Program-made: the position numbers and the translations under genes
The notes under the pieces: model-generated
Databases searched by the model: none
The model's input: the letters and a program-made list of their open reading frames with translations, nothing else
Told to the model about the DNA's origin: nothing
Source of the DNA: Macrotrachela quadricornifera
Lineage: Eukaryota; Rotifera; Eurotatoria; Philodinida; Philodinidae
NCBI GenBank assembly: GCA_022393335.1
Contig: JAJEKB010021076.1
Span: 617,093-681,092, forward strand
DNA: 64,000 nucleotides
Direction of reading: 5' to 3'
In this document: piece by piece, positions 48,401 to 57,300 of the stretch
How positions within the stretch are numbered: position 1 is the first letter of the stretch
Layout: every line of letters starts with the position of its first letter

Positions 48401-51400
48401 TAAAGAGAAGATGAAGATGCATTGAATTATGTATCACAGGTTTCTCGAAACTATTTTAACCCTTTCACCACGAGCAGTCCACTGGTGGATCCCACTATAT
48501 TTTAACAAGAAACTTAATAGAGAAATACTTTTCTTTCGTTTATTCTTAGGCTGGAGGTTACACGTAAGGTGTGATTTGCTCTGCCTTTGCTATTTTTAAA
48601 ATCATTTATTGTATAGAGTGATGCTTCTCGTTAAACCAATCAAGACAAAAAATTTTTTTACAATCAGAACAGAAAGGTTTTATTCTCTTTGTTGGTGTAT
48701 GACATGCTTCTCTAGATTGTTGTTCCCTGCTTTTCGCGTAACAGCCAACACAATGTCTTCGAATATCACGATCAAATCCTTGTATTTCTTCAACCTTGTG
48801 ATTCACCAGATTACGTTTTGTTTGGCTTGTTGAGCGTTCTCTTAGACTAGAGTTTAGATTCTCGTATGGCACACCAAGAAAGAAATCAATTCGATGCGGG
48901 AAAAGACCCTCTATCCGATGATACAAACAACAGAAAGAAAAACAAATAGCTGTACAGACTGAAAATATCAATAAGCACATTTATCAAGTGCCGATACGCA
49001 CGATAAAGGGTGTCCCAAAAATACTGAAACGATCTTAAAATTTATCGTTCTCGCGTTTAACAAAACCAAAGTCTTTAAAACTTTGGTATATTATTGGATA
49101 TGCTTTGTGCTACATATCTACAAAGTTTCAGATCTATAGCTTGTATTATAAATGAGAACCTGTAGCAACACCGATATATGCTAGTTTTTCAATTTTTCAG
49201 ATCATCTTCGGATTGTGCAGCATGTTTTTTTATGTTGTCTAAATCTCGACTTAGATACATGTTACAATCTTGAATTTCTTTTAAAAGATACGCTATGAAA
49301 AGCTCTACGAAAATTATAATAACAAATTTCTATTAACTTATCTTAATGGTTTCTGCCGTGCCCAAAATAAAAGCTCAATATAGTAGTACCATTACTCGCT
49401 GTATTGTGCGTAATAAAAGAGGTTTACAAGACTTTTTTTCCTTTCCAAGGGGGATTTGTTTATACAATTTTTGTAGAGCTTTAGACGGTGCATCTTTTGA
49501 ATAAAATATCAAGATTTTAATATTTTCGTAAGCTGAGATGCATACAAAATGAAATGGTCTCCTAAACATCTTTTTTATTATGCACAGTATGATGAGAAGC
49601 AATATTATCATGTAGCTTTTCCATTTTGAGTTTAGTAGAAACCATTAACACAAATCAAGAGGGATTTGTTACTGTAGTTTTTGTAGAGCTTTTCATGGTG
49701 CATATTTTTAAAAAAAAATTCGAGATTTTAGCATGTATCTAAGTCGAAGTATGAACACTGTACCAAACCCAAAATACAAGAAAATGGAAAAAAAAGTATA
49801 TGTCGGTGTTGCCACAGATTCTCATCTATAGTGAAAGCTATAGATCTGAAACTTTGTAGTTATGCAGCTCTAAACGTGTCTAATAATATGCTAAAGTTTC
49901 AAAGAATTTGGTTTTGTTAAACACGAGAACAAAACACTTTAAAATCGTTTCAGTATTTTTGGGACACACTTTAATTAACGTTGAAGTTATTTTTCTCGGA
50001 AAATCGAATCGCGGTGAAAAAGTTAATCAGTTTTCTGCTGAAAATGTGCCCAAAAACAGAGTTCTCAAAAAGTAAAAAACTGCACAAAATTAATTATTTT
50101 TACAGGAACTGATAGTAAAATTCGCTCAGAATTTTGAATAAGATACCAATGACTCCTGAATAATCAAATCTAAAAATCTAGATTGTGTATAGTGTTACAG
50201 ATCTTTGAGTACTAATTTAAATGCACACCCAATGACTAAAACTTCACTATAATGACCTGAAAGGTTATGCTGATTTTCAAAGAGATCGATTTACATCTTG
50301 AAACGAAGGAAGTCAAAAAAATCTATGATATATGATTCGATGTATCTTCGTCTTTTTCCAGCAGTGTAAACAACAACATTCTATAACCCTGGAAAAAATA
50401 CGTTTTATGCTGTATTTTGAGGATATTGTTATTAAAAGAAGATATTTTTTAAAAAGTACGGATATATTCTGAAAGCCCATGAATTTTTACATCTTTTCGT
50501 ATATTTATATTTTTGTTTGCGTTAATGTATAAAAAAAATTCCGATGAAAAGAGGATGACTCTCGTATTTCGTTTTGATATATTCAATACACTCATTGACA
50601 TTTCGAATAATTTTTCAAGCTTTTATGGTATTAAAAATAAGCTTTAAATAAAAGTAACCATATATTCTGATAGAACTTGAAATTTTCTATCATCCTACAT
50701 ATTTATTTATTTAATAATAATAATATAATAATAATAACGTCCCATAGGCTTATCGCCCTTAGGGGCCGGCCGCGGTTATTATTACTAATTTTTCCACATG
50801 CAGCCGGGTTCTATCGTCTTTTCTTTTTACAGACGGCGGTATCTGCACCCTCTTCCGTCCAACATACTGACTAAAGACATAATCAGCACGGATGACTCAT
50901 GTGGATGAATCATTTTTAGACAACTTAGCCGTTAGTGACTTGTCCAGGGTCATTCCATGGATGATGTTACTGAGGTTTGAACACAGTACCTTGTGGATAC
51001 GTGCCAAGCAACGTAACCACTCAACCATGGCGGCTATATTTATTTATTTGCCTGCATTCATTGATTGAAAAAAATTTTGAGTACAGTGAATATATACCTA
51101 ATTGACAAATACTAAATATCCGCATTTTTCGTTATTGTCAGTGTTTTTTTTACAAGTTATTTATTCTGGTGGAAAAACGTTTTTGGAAAAAACAACTATA
51201 GATTCTTCAAGAGCTTGAAATTCTCTGTCGTTCTGTACATTTATTAATTTTGTTGCTCTTGTCTGCTGGAAACTATTTTGAACATCATCTATACCTGCAT
51301 AGATACGTTCCTTGGTGAGCTCGAAAAACAAGCAGTTTTTTTACTATCTTTTTTGTTTCTAAAGTTCATCGTGACAGAGCAGTTCAAGCTCTATCAGTAT

Positions 51401-52078
51401 ATATAATTACTTGTTCGAAAAGTTATTATTATCCTTATAATAAAGTTAAAATAGAAAGACATGTGTTAATAAAAAAATTCGATTTTTTAAAGTTTTATAA
51501 GAAAGCTACCCACGTAACGCTCGATTTATTCTTCGCCACATTCGGTAGGTAAATGCAAGTCAAATCTAAAATATCCAGATCGATAGAGAATTTCAAGTTC
51601 TATCAGAATATATGGTTACTTTTATTTAAAACTTATTTTTAATACCAAAAAATCTTGAAAAATTATTCGAAATGTCAATGCGTGTATTTAATATATCGAA
51701 ATGAAATACGAGAGTCATCTTCTTTTCATCGAAAATTTTTTTTATACATTAACGCAAACAAAAATATAAATATACGAAAAGATGTAAAATTTCATGGACT
51801 TTCAGAATATATCCGTACTTTTTAAAAAATATCTTCTTTTAATAACAATATCCTCAAAATACAGCATAAAACTTATTTTTCCAGGGGTATATAGAGTTTG
51901 TATTCACGATTGTTCAAAAAATATCCACTTACCTTCTTTTCGAAATGGACAGTATTTATTTGTGAATAACTTACATATTAGTTGGAAGTTGCTTATTGAT
52001 TCCATAATCACTATGATCATCATTACTGTCACGCGATAATTTGGTGGTTTTTATCAGCAAAGGTTGCCTATCGTCCAT
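30476..52078 (-). CDS. ABCB-type full ABC transporter (P-glycoprotein/MDR family)
   Basis: A spliced ORF of 4029 nt encodes 1342 aa in 29 exons with phase kept at every junction; human ABCB1 is 1280 aa. Order is TMD1-NBD1-linker-TMD2-NBD2. NBD1: Walker A GSSGCGKST (about residues 502-510, split by intron 11), Q-loop VVSQEP, signature LSGGEKQ (609-615), Walker B LLLDE (630-634), H-loop IAHRLS. NBD2: GASGCGKST (1135-1143), LVSQEP, LSGGEKQ (1239-1245), LLFDE, IAHRLS. All catalytic residues of both ATP sites are present, so it should be an active efflux pump of the plasma membrane exporting hydrophobic compounds or lipids. Substrate cannot be told. TMD1 has an Asn-rich extracellular loop (exons 3-4). 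The linker after NBD1 is acidic (AEEDEEQ). The start is the only Met upstream of TMD1 reached by in-phase splicing; exon 1 encodes a short acidic cytosolic tail. Seven introns are swollen by transposons, but no exon is broken. Confidence 0.93.
31600..32760. repeat. Outer inverted repeat in ABCB intron 23
   Basis: GCCAATTCCTCTTTTCG.CAA near 31630 and several CGCCAATTGGCGAA words pair with their complements near 32655-32720. The VNTR foldback lies inside, so intron 23 holds at least two nested palindromic insertions. Confidence 0.55.
32068..32603. mobile_element. Foldback element with VNTR arms in ABCB intron 23
   Basis: The element (32076-32595) is flanked by identical TAATAGAC (32068-32075 and 32596-32603). 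Its ends GG.G...GGACAGAATGTCGC are inverted. Each arm is an array of a 14-bp unit (GGACAAATCGTCGC / GGACAAATCGTTGC), direct on the left and inverted on the right, around a unique centre of about 160 bp. Ten undetermined bases (32146-32155) lie in the left array, so its copy number is uncertain. The 8-bp duplication would fit hAT or P-like elements. ORFs here are repeat translation only. Confidence 0.8.
34603..35494. mobile_element. Mariner-ended palindrome in ABCB intron 15
   Basis: Arms of about 400 bp (about 34605-35005 and 35095-35490) are inverted and nearly identical. Each end is itself a mini-element of about 80 bp whose own termini are mariner-like (TAGGTTGAGTAAAAAGTTCG), at 34605-34686 and 35408-35493. 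The interior carries CATATTTAGGATCAGC and a GGGGGAAGCCCAGACTAATG block in each arm. Confidence 0.65.
35590..36470. repeat. Repeat family with GGTCACGGTCTGTGATA minisatellite, copy in intron 15
   Basis: GATTAAAAATGTGAAACACGATG near 35627 and a run of GTCTGTGAYA-type units at about 36220-36375 are followed by GGGGGAAGG and TTTAGATCGTGTTTTACG. The same order is found at 52510-52925. The ends (AAACACGAT / ATCGTGTTT) are inverted, suggesting a non-autonomous DNA element. ORF 35572-35829 is not a gene. Confidence 0.5.
37723..39384. mobile_element. hAT element in ABCB intron 14, TSD TACCCAAT
   Basis: The element (37731-39376) starts CAGAGGTAGGACAAGTAC and ends TACTTGCGTCCTTGCTCTG. It is flanked by identical TACCCAAT (37723-37730 and 39377-39384). 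The subterminal region is an AAGTAC/GTACTT hexamer array. No transposase is seen; about 1.2 kb of the interior is a second nested element. Confidence 0.75.
38057..39272. mobile_element. Nested hAT-like element with minisatellites
   Basis: The element (38065-39264) starts TAGGGGTGGCACTTTATTTT and ends AGTAAATGTGCCAACCCTA. It is flanked by ATTGGAAC / ATTGTACC (6 of 8 identical). The interior has the roughly 34-bp GAGTACCCTTAG unit (about 38130-38290 and 38990-39090) and three copies, two mutually inverted, of a block with AATCTGATTGG and GGCGTTTTTTCTCCATCAAG. The ORFs 38412-38603 and 38713-38991 are these copies, not genes. Confidence 0.65.
40191..40552. mobile_element. Mariner-type foldback MITE in ABCB intron 14
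   Basis: The ends CAAGGGGGTGCAAAAGTCAG and CTGACTTTTGCACCCCCCTG are flanked by TA. The arms share the ATATCCATAAAGACATG and TTACGGCTCGAG blocks with the MITE at 11648-12211. It directly abuts the 5' end of the next Helentron-like element. Confidence 0.75.
40962..42276 (+). mobile_element. Complete mariner element with TA duplication
   Basis: The element (40964-42274, 1311 bp) has matching ends CTTAGGTCTATCCAAAAGTT and AACTTTTGGATAGACCTAAG, flanked by TA. The inverted Helentron-like copy near 45918-45940 shows the uninterrupted site, so the boundaries are certain. It encodes a full transposase and lies in intron 14 of the ABCB gene on the opposite strand. Confidence 0.93.
41155..42207 (+). 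CDS. Mariner transposase, apparently intact (DD34D)
   Basis: An uninterrupted 350-residue protein, the usual mariner length (about 345-350). The N-terminal half holds two helix-turn-helix regions, with GRPVSELT between them. The linker has [14 protein letters not shown]. The catalytic domain has D157 in [10 protein letters not shown]252 in LLHDNAGPH and D287 in [10 protein letters not shown], with exactly 34 residues between D252 and D287. It should cut and paste elements bearing the 20-bp ends described for 40964-42274. Both ends and the ORF are intact, so it may still be active. The degraded copy at 59890-60675 is of the same family. Confidence 0.93.
   Translation: MNNEYNRYYIKMRTILGINPKTIHEEFVTALGPKAPSYPTIAEWAKRFRVGREDVNDDPRSGRPVSELTDKNIEEVRQVINNDPHSTYDDIIAETSLSYGTIARIIHDYLKMKKITSRWVPHQLTDEHMQQRVKLCRENLAKFRNDSWRLCDIITGDETWIYHRQIGRKSTNASWVSEGESPTTIVRRSKFELKNLFCIFFKSNGSVLIHAVDKGKTIDHNYYIENCLKPIVKEIWKQRKSNGTKGIKLLHDNAGPHRHSDVINYLTEEGINIMPHPPYSPDLAPCDYWLNDYIKRNLTDQPDEKSLARAVSKVVRNIPKEEFKKTFDKLLERMELCIKNHGDYFEHLIK
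44785..45600. repeat. Nested foldback elements in ABCB intron 5
   Basis: The inner palindrome has arms at about 44885-45000 and 45015-45140 (AGAGCTTTCGAGCAACACTGC and complement). The outer arms at about 44795-44875 and 45505-45595 share CTTGTATTCATTTTTCAAAA and its complement. No coding sequence. Confidence 0.65.
45793..46231 (-). mobile_element. Helentron-like element, inverted copy, ABCB intron 5
   Basis: Reading leftward it starts near 46231 with ATATATAATGTTCAGTGTGC and ends near 45793 after a hairpin-like GCCGTGC segment. It carries the uninterrupted target of the mariner (TATAAGTATATGAATCGG on its minus strand). Confidence 0.6.
47058..47844. mobile_element. Mariner-type foldback MITE in ABCB intron 3
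   Basis: The element (47060-47842) has ends AAGGGTGAGC and GCTCACCCTT flanked by TA. The arms pair along their length (GTTCTCAGAAAAATTGTTC and complement). The centre contains the GATGCAG.GTGAAAAACTCTA block. Removing it leaves an intron of about 70 nt. Confidence 0.8.
48606..48980 (-). pseudogene. piggyBac transposase C-terminal cysteine-rich domain
   Basis: The last third of this ORF has [12 protein letters not shown], then C and H spacers, [14 protein letters not shown] and KHHS. That is the cysteine-rich C-terminal finger of piggyBac transposases, which binds the element ends. The DDD catalytic core is absent upstream, where the MITE begins. Its place between TTAA-flanked ends agrees with this reading. 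Confidence 0.65.
49004..49973. mobile_element. Mariner-type foldback MITE nested in the piggyBac relic
   Basis: The element (49006-49971) has ends AAGGGTGTCCCAAAAATACT and AGTATTTTTGGGACACACTT flanked by TA. Inverted arms hold AACTTTG.AG and GGTGTTGC blocks. The interior shows the GTAGAGCTTTTCA..GTGCAT word seen in other MITEs. Confidence 0.8.
50699..51049 (-). mobile_element. tRNA-derived SINE with 14-bp TSD
   Basis: On the minus strand the element runs 51035 to 50713 (323 bp). Its head reads GCCGCCATGGTTGAGTGGTT (box A: TGGTTGAGTGGTTA) and, about 40 bp later, TGTTCAAACCT (box B-like). The tail is TTATTATTATT-type. It is flanked by identical ATATTTATTTATTT at 50699-50712 and 51036-51049. 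An internal Pol III promoter, simple-repeat tail and 14-bp duplication fit a SINE mobilised by a LINE. Confidence 0.75.
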
Positions 52079-52274
52079 TTTAATTGTTTTTTAAATATAT
52101 TCCTGTAAAAAAACACTAAACACATATGCAGATATACTAGAGTATAGTTGATTGATTTAATGATGATTGCTTGACTGATCATACATATCACAGATAGAAA
52201 CGAACCAAACTTTTCTGGTTCGAGTTCAGGTCGGTTCGGATTGGGTCAGCAAAAATAGTTTTATCGAAAATAAA

Positions 52275-53469
52275 TACTTAGGGTAATCCAAAAGTAGTGA
52301 CGGAGGTACTTTTTTTCTTATAGAAAGCTTAAAGAAGTTTCCCTTTTTAATAGAAAGATAGAGTGTCTTTCGCTCTATTTTTCTATACTATTGAATCACT
52401 CTTGAACCAAGATCATAATAAGAAAATTTCCATAAGAACAGTTTCTGTTGAAAACTAGCTGGTAGCATTTAGATCATAATGGGTGTGGTATAAAAAAACT
52501 GTTAGCACAATCTCTGCGAGATTAAAAATGTGAAACACAATGAAATTGCGTACATTGTATACCAGATATCTAGAATTTGCCTAAATAAAAGTCTATGATG
52601 GTCTCCAGTCCTTCATAGATTACAGTCTATACTAGAATAGTAAGAGTTATTGCAGTATCGGGCGCTGTCTGTAACGGTGACGTTAATTTCGCCCATTGGT
52701 CACGGTCTGTGACAAAGGTCAACGAATCTGTCGGTCACAGTCTGTGATAAAGGCTATCGAGTCTGGCGGTCAAGGTTTGTGACACTGCTCTTGCCTGTGG
52801 ATCACGGTCTGTGATACTAATCGTGTCTATCGGTCGCGATCCGTGGGGGGGAAGGCGGTGAGTCCAAATTTTTACCCTTAAACACTTCACCGCTCTCTTT
52901 CAGATCGTGTTTCACACAATGTTATACTTTTACAATTCATTTTAATGTCACTTTATGTGTTATATTAAAAAACAAAAATATATCACAAGATGCAACGTAA
53001 AAAGCTATACAATCTCTAATGTACCACCTACTTCGTAGTTGCACTTTTTGTTTTCAAAACACCCAAAATTCCGAGCTAGCAAACTTCCACGTTGCGAAAA
53101 CGAGATTGTTTTTTGGTAAAAAAGAACTTTGGTTTTTTCTATCTCATCCTTTTGGATTAGTTCTTTGTAAGTTGTAGAGCTTTTCACGCTGCATCTTGTG
53201 ATATATTTTGGCTTTTTAATATAACTTATTAAGTGATAATAAAGTGAAATACAAAAGTGTTACACCCATTATGATCCAATGCTACCAGCTAGTTTCAACA
53301 AAAATAGCTCTTATAGAAATTTTCTTGTTATGATCTTAGTTAAACAATAATCCAATAGCATAGAAAAATAAAGCGAAAGACGTTCTACTTTTTCATAAAA
53401 AAAACAACTTTTTTTTAGCTTTCTTTAAAAAAAAGTACCTCCGTCACTACTTTTGGATCACCCTAAGTA
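52275..53469. mobile_element. Mariner-type foldback MITE upstream of the ABCB start
   Basis: The element (52277-53467) has ends CTTAGGGTAATCCAAAAGTA and TACTTTTGGATCACCCTAAG flanked by TA, 197 bp upstream of the ABCB ATG. About 52497-52925 is a nested copy of the GTCTGTGATA minisatellite repeat. Both arms carry the GATGCA.CGT.AAAA block (about 52990 and 53190, inverted). Confidence 0.8.
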
Positions 53470-53689
53470 AATAAATTATTCAATTAATAAAAGATTAATT
53501 AATTAGATATTTGTATTGATTATTTAATACACCCTGGTACTGATCTTTACTTTTTAGAAAAATAAATAAAGTATCTTTCCCACCATAAGAAGTTAAAATA
53601 AGCAAGACTGCTTGCGACACCTTCTTTTATACCCCCATACGTCAGTACGAACTACGATGACTGCGGCGCAGTTGTCAAAAAACTGGTAA

Positions 53690-54165
53690 CATGGGCAGTA
53701 ACTCCAGTAAGCTCAAGAAGAATATCTAACGCTTGTACCAATACTATGATAAGAGACAAGTCAAAAATAGATACTTCGTATAAATGTATTGAATGAGATG
53801 TATAACTGTACCCTATACATTATTTTAAAGACTATCACACCTTCAAACCGTTTTCATTTCTATATCTCCCAAAACTTTTTATAAAACAAACGTTAATTGG
53901 AAATTATAAAAACTTTCACTATATAAAAATAATCTCTGAATCAAAGAACTCAAGCCACAAAACTCTACTCTTCAAGCTAGCAGAAAACTGCTGAGTATTC
54001 AAGGCATGTCCAGACACATAAACGTCGACACAGTTTTCTACATTTTTTCCCACTACTTAAAACGTTTCCGGTTAGAAAATTACGATTTGGGCTGAAACCA
54101 ATACCAAATTTGGAATCAGACTTAGAAATTCAGTGAGTCTATGTATATTTCAAAAAATCCATATG
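53690..54165. other. Intergenic, nothing recognised
   Basis: About 53470-53690 is a direct repeat of about 8560-8850. The rest has no ORF or RNA feature that I can support; TTTGGAATCAGAC near 54113 is a variant of a word common in foldbacks here. Confidence 0.4.
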
Positions 54166-55345
54166 TATAAAGCTTGAAAGTTGAATTCAAATATTCAATT
54201 ATTGCTTCAATTATTCAACTGTTCAACTATTCAATTATTGAATAGTGGAACTTTTTTCAACTTTTCAAGTATTCAATTATTCAATTATTCAGATATTCAA
54301 CTAATCAAGTGTTGAAGTATTTCATATATTCAAGTATTTCAACTATCCAAGTGTTCGACTTTGAGGATGTAGCAGCTAGATAAGAGTGAAAGCGAAACCA
54401 TTGTAGGATAGTGTTAGCGTTCATAGATGTGATTCTATGACGCCAACGTATAGTTTAAATATATATATTATTATTTCTTTTTTTTCTGTCCTATGTGTGG
54501 TTCGAGTGACCACATATATGTATCTTTTTCCTCTCTATGATATAAATATCTATGTCACTATATTGATCATCTTGAGACTTTCTTTCTATCTATTATTGCG
54601 TTATTTTTTCTATCTTTCTATGGTATATTTCGATATATATAAATATATATCTATTTATATATTCCAGTTGGTTGTTTTTCTTTTTTCTTGTGATCTTGTC
54701 GTGATTGTTTCCTGTGTTATTTTTCATCATTGTTATCTGTTATATTTTATTGATTATCCTCAATAAAATCATTATCATCACCATCGTCTTCCACTTATTT
54801 ACATTTACAAGATACGTTAGGCTCTTTCATTGTGAGTTTTCTCAAGGATTAGCAGACTAAGATCCTTATATATAGTATTTCAGCCTACGACTATTACGGA
54901 GGTTGAAGCCATCAGTTATATCCCCAAAAGGAGAACCTCACAGATAGAGGGCCAGGTGAGAGTGAGGGCGAAACCCTTAAGGATCAGAGGGTCAGATGAG
55001 GGCAAGGGGGCAGCTCTTGAGGAATAGAGGACCAGATGAAGATGAGAGTGGAGGTAAAGCATTTGACGGCGGATGACCAGGTTTGAGAGAGGTTGAAAAG
55101 CTTTAGGTGGAAAGCGGTATATTAGGTTTAGCGCGGGAGGAAGAAGGCAATGGAGGGCACTAGTTGAATAATCGAATAATTGAAATAGTTCAACATTCGA
55201 AATAGTTTTATATATGAAATATTCGAATAGTTTAAAGAGTTTACTAGTTGAAGCGAATAGTTGAACACTTGAAATGATAGTTAAACACTTGAAATGATAG
55301 TTAAACACTTGAATTCAACTTTCAAGTTTGACACTACTGGCAAAA
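54165..55345. repeat. Inverted-repeat element with TATTCAA arrays and a minisatellite
   Basis: AGCTTGAAAGTTGAATTCAA near 54171 pairs with TTGAATTCAACTTTCAAG near 55311. Each arm continues into a roughly 10-bp TTCAA.TATTCAAT array. The middle carries a purine-rich minisatellite (about 54935-55075; GAGAGTGAGGGCGAAACCC and AGAGG.CCAGATGA words) and low-complexity T-rich DNA with ORF 54437-54766, which I do not accept as a gene. Confidence 0.55.
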
Positions 55346-55486
55346 TACTAGAGATCTTTTTTTTTCTATTTTCTCTCCGTTCTTTATACTCCTTGGTTGT
55401 TTCAATGACTATAGCTTCGTTAAATTACATCGCAGGAGCCCAAAAAAAATTTTCATAACCAGTTTTGTTTGAGGAATCGATTCAGC

Positions 55487-55731
55487 AGGTACCGGGATCT
55501 ATTTTTTTTGGATTTATTCGAATTTTTAAATAAATCCCCATACATCTTAAAATAAATTCCACATAACTTCTAATGAGGGTGAGGGTGAGTGCGGGGGGAT
55601 GAGGGGCAAGATTGAGGGTGCGCTGAAATACTAATACAGCTACATAGTCTCAATAAATCCTTAGTAAATGAATAAATCCCAATAAATTCCGCAGAAGAAA
55701 TAAATCCCGAAAAAATAAGTCCCGGTATGCC
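55487..55731. mobile_element. Small MITE
   Basis: GGTACCGGGATCTATTTTTT pairs with AAAAAATAAGTCCCGGTATGCC; subterminal AATAAATCCC words recur six or so times. A G-rich stretch lies at about 55577-55620. Confidence 0.5.
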
Positions 55732-57295
55732 CTCATAGACTTAACCTTATATTTTTGACTCAAAAGAATAATAAAAATTTGAGGATGCAAAAGTATAAAG
55801 AGCCGATCAAAGTAACATCACAAATGATTAAAAGATCAAGTTTCCAATATTACACATGTGCATGTATATTCATCCTAATTTAATGCAAAGAAATCTTTTT
55901 TAACAGTTGGATCAATGCTACATTTGAGATTCATTGCAATTTCTACTCACTAATGATGAAAGATCTCCAAGTGTGAATTCTTTTTTCGAATCTGATATTC
56001 TCAATTTTCTAGAGCTCAAGAACTAAAGTATGTGATATAAAAGATTGGTTCCAATGATAAACTTTTAATGGGCTTCGAGAGACCATGAAGACATCAAAAC
56101 AAATGTTTGTAAAATGAAAATTAAAGATCTGTATAATTTAAAGATTAGAATAGCCCAAGAATTGAAAGCAATTAATAATGATACTCTGTAAAATATCTTT
56201 ACCTAAAATAGCAGAGAGTTTAGTTTTTTATATTTCGGTGAAAGTTTATATGTAAGAATGGTATTTATGAAATTTGTTCGTATAGAGAATTCAATGCATT
56301 CATCTATCATTATTAAAAAAGTTTATGAAATTAAACCAAATAATAAAAGATACGCAAACAACTGTAACAAAGGGGTATTCGAGACATAATGTAGAGTACT
56401 AAATTCAAGATACAAAACTGAATTCTGTCAGAAGATTTCTAAGAGTAGCAAATACATTGTCTTTATTCGCATACCGTTCTTAAACTGTTGATTTCTTTTT
56501 TATTCACAAGAATTGAAAGACGATACAATTGACACTTACTTTTTCTTCAAAGAAGAAACTGTAATATGTAAATGTATCATTTTAACAGTGTAGACTTAAA
56601 TTCAAAAAGTATCGTAGTAGTTACCTTTTAATCAATATTCACGATGAGCGAATTAGTAATAAAATGTATGAATGCGCTATTTAAGGACATACATACGCAT
56701 ACAAAAAACTGAATAAAAATGTCAAAAGTGCGCGTCTATATTTATTTTTTAATACATCAATCACTAATGTATGTCTTTTTTCCTACCTTAACGAGCAATT
56801 CGTAACCAATCAAGCAAAACACCGTATATGCAACGGTTGATTTCGATCATACACATACTAATTAAAAAGAAAAGCAGAAAAAGTGAATAAGAAATTCACT
56901 GGGCACAATTTTTTATCTTTGTGACACTGTAGTGATTACTAATGTGTAAACCATTTTTTTTCATTTTAATGAAAATCTAGATTGTGGACTCCCATATTTA
57001 CTTGAATGAATTAGAGCGATTCAAAAGTAGTGAGAGTTAAGCTTTTCAATAATGAGCATCTTCGTAAATTAAGTGCGCATAATCAGCTTCGATAGTACTC
57101 GTATTAGAAAGACTTCACTGTATTTATTTATTATAAGGAAGATATTAATCATTCAGTATTTAATTTATATATACTCTTCGTTTTTAATTACCATACTTGT
57201 AAATTAATATAATAAATATAATAAATAAAATAATAATAATAATATATAAAGTATCAATTAATTAATATTATAAGTATAAATAAAATAAGATTAGA
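55732..57295. other. Intergenic, nothing recognised
   Basis: AT-rich with no ORF above 60 codons that resembles a protein; TAATAATAATA-type simple repeats at about 57215-57250. Confidence 0.5.
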
Positions 57296-57300
57296 ATCTA

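Larger units (their letters stand above)
48456..50026. mobile_element. Decayed piggyBac element in ABCB intron 1
   Basis: TTAA (48456-48459) precedes CCCTTTCACCACGAG, and the other end, TTTTTCACCGCGATT on the complement, is followed by TTAA at 50023-50026. Only the C-terminal end of a transposase remains, and a MITE sits inside (49006-49971). Confidence 0.7.
48313..51958. repeat. Large foldback element filling ABCB intron 1
   Basis: GTCCATTTC.AAA.AAGAAGG near 48317 pairs with its complement near 51945, and about 50397-50700 pairs with about 51580-51880 (TATTTTGAGGATATTGTTATT blocks). It received a piggyBac element, a mariner-type MITE inside that, and a SINE. Target-site duplication was not identified. 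Confidence 0.6.
30476..52078 (-). other. Exon map of the ABCB gene
   Basis: Exons 5'->3' (minus strand): 1 52078-51975; 2 48272-48158; 3 48108-47864; 4 47007-46910; 5 46838-46723; 6 44699-44644; 7 44585-44414; 8 44363-44239; 9 44166-43986; 10 43640-43527; 11 43457-43256; 12 43196-43060; 13 43006-42884; 14 42831-42651; 15 37217-36984; 16 34493-34444; 17 34386-34231; 18 34166-34062; 19 34005-33640; 20 33555-33455; 21 33391-33251; 22 33189-33136; 23 33085-32983; 24 31503-31401; 25 31343-31323; 26 31265-31192; 27 31131-30931; 28 30874-30728; 29 30679-30476. All introns are GT..AG. Long introns: 1 (3702 nt), 3 (856), 5 (2023), 9 (345), 14 (5433), 15 (2490), 23 (1479). The least certain junctions are the donor of exon 15 and the short exons 16 and 25, though phase supports each. 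Confidence 0.85.

Noticed and set aside
54437..54766. 109-aa hydrophobic ORF
   Set aside because: It comes from T-rich low-complexity sequence in the middle of an inverted-repeat element, with no homology or splice context.
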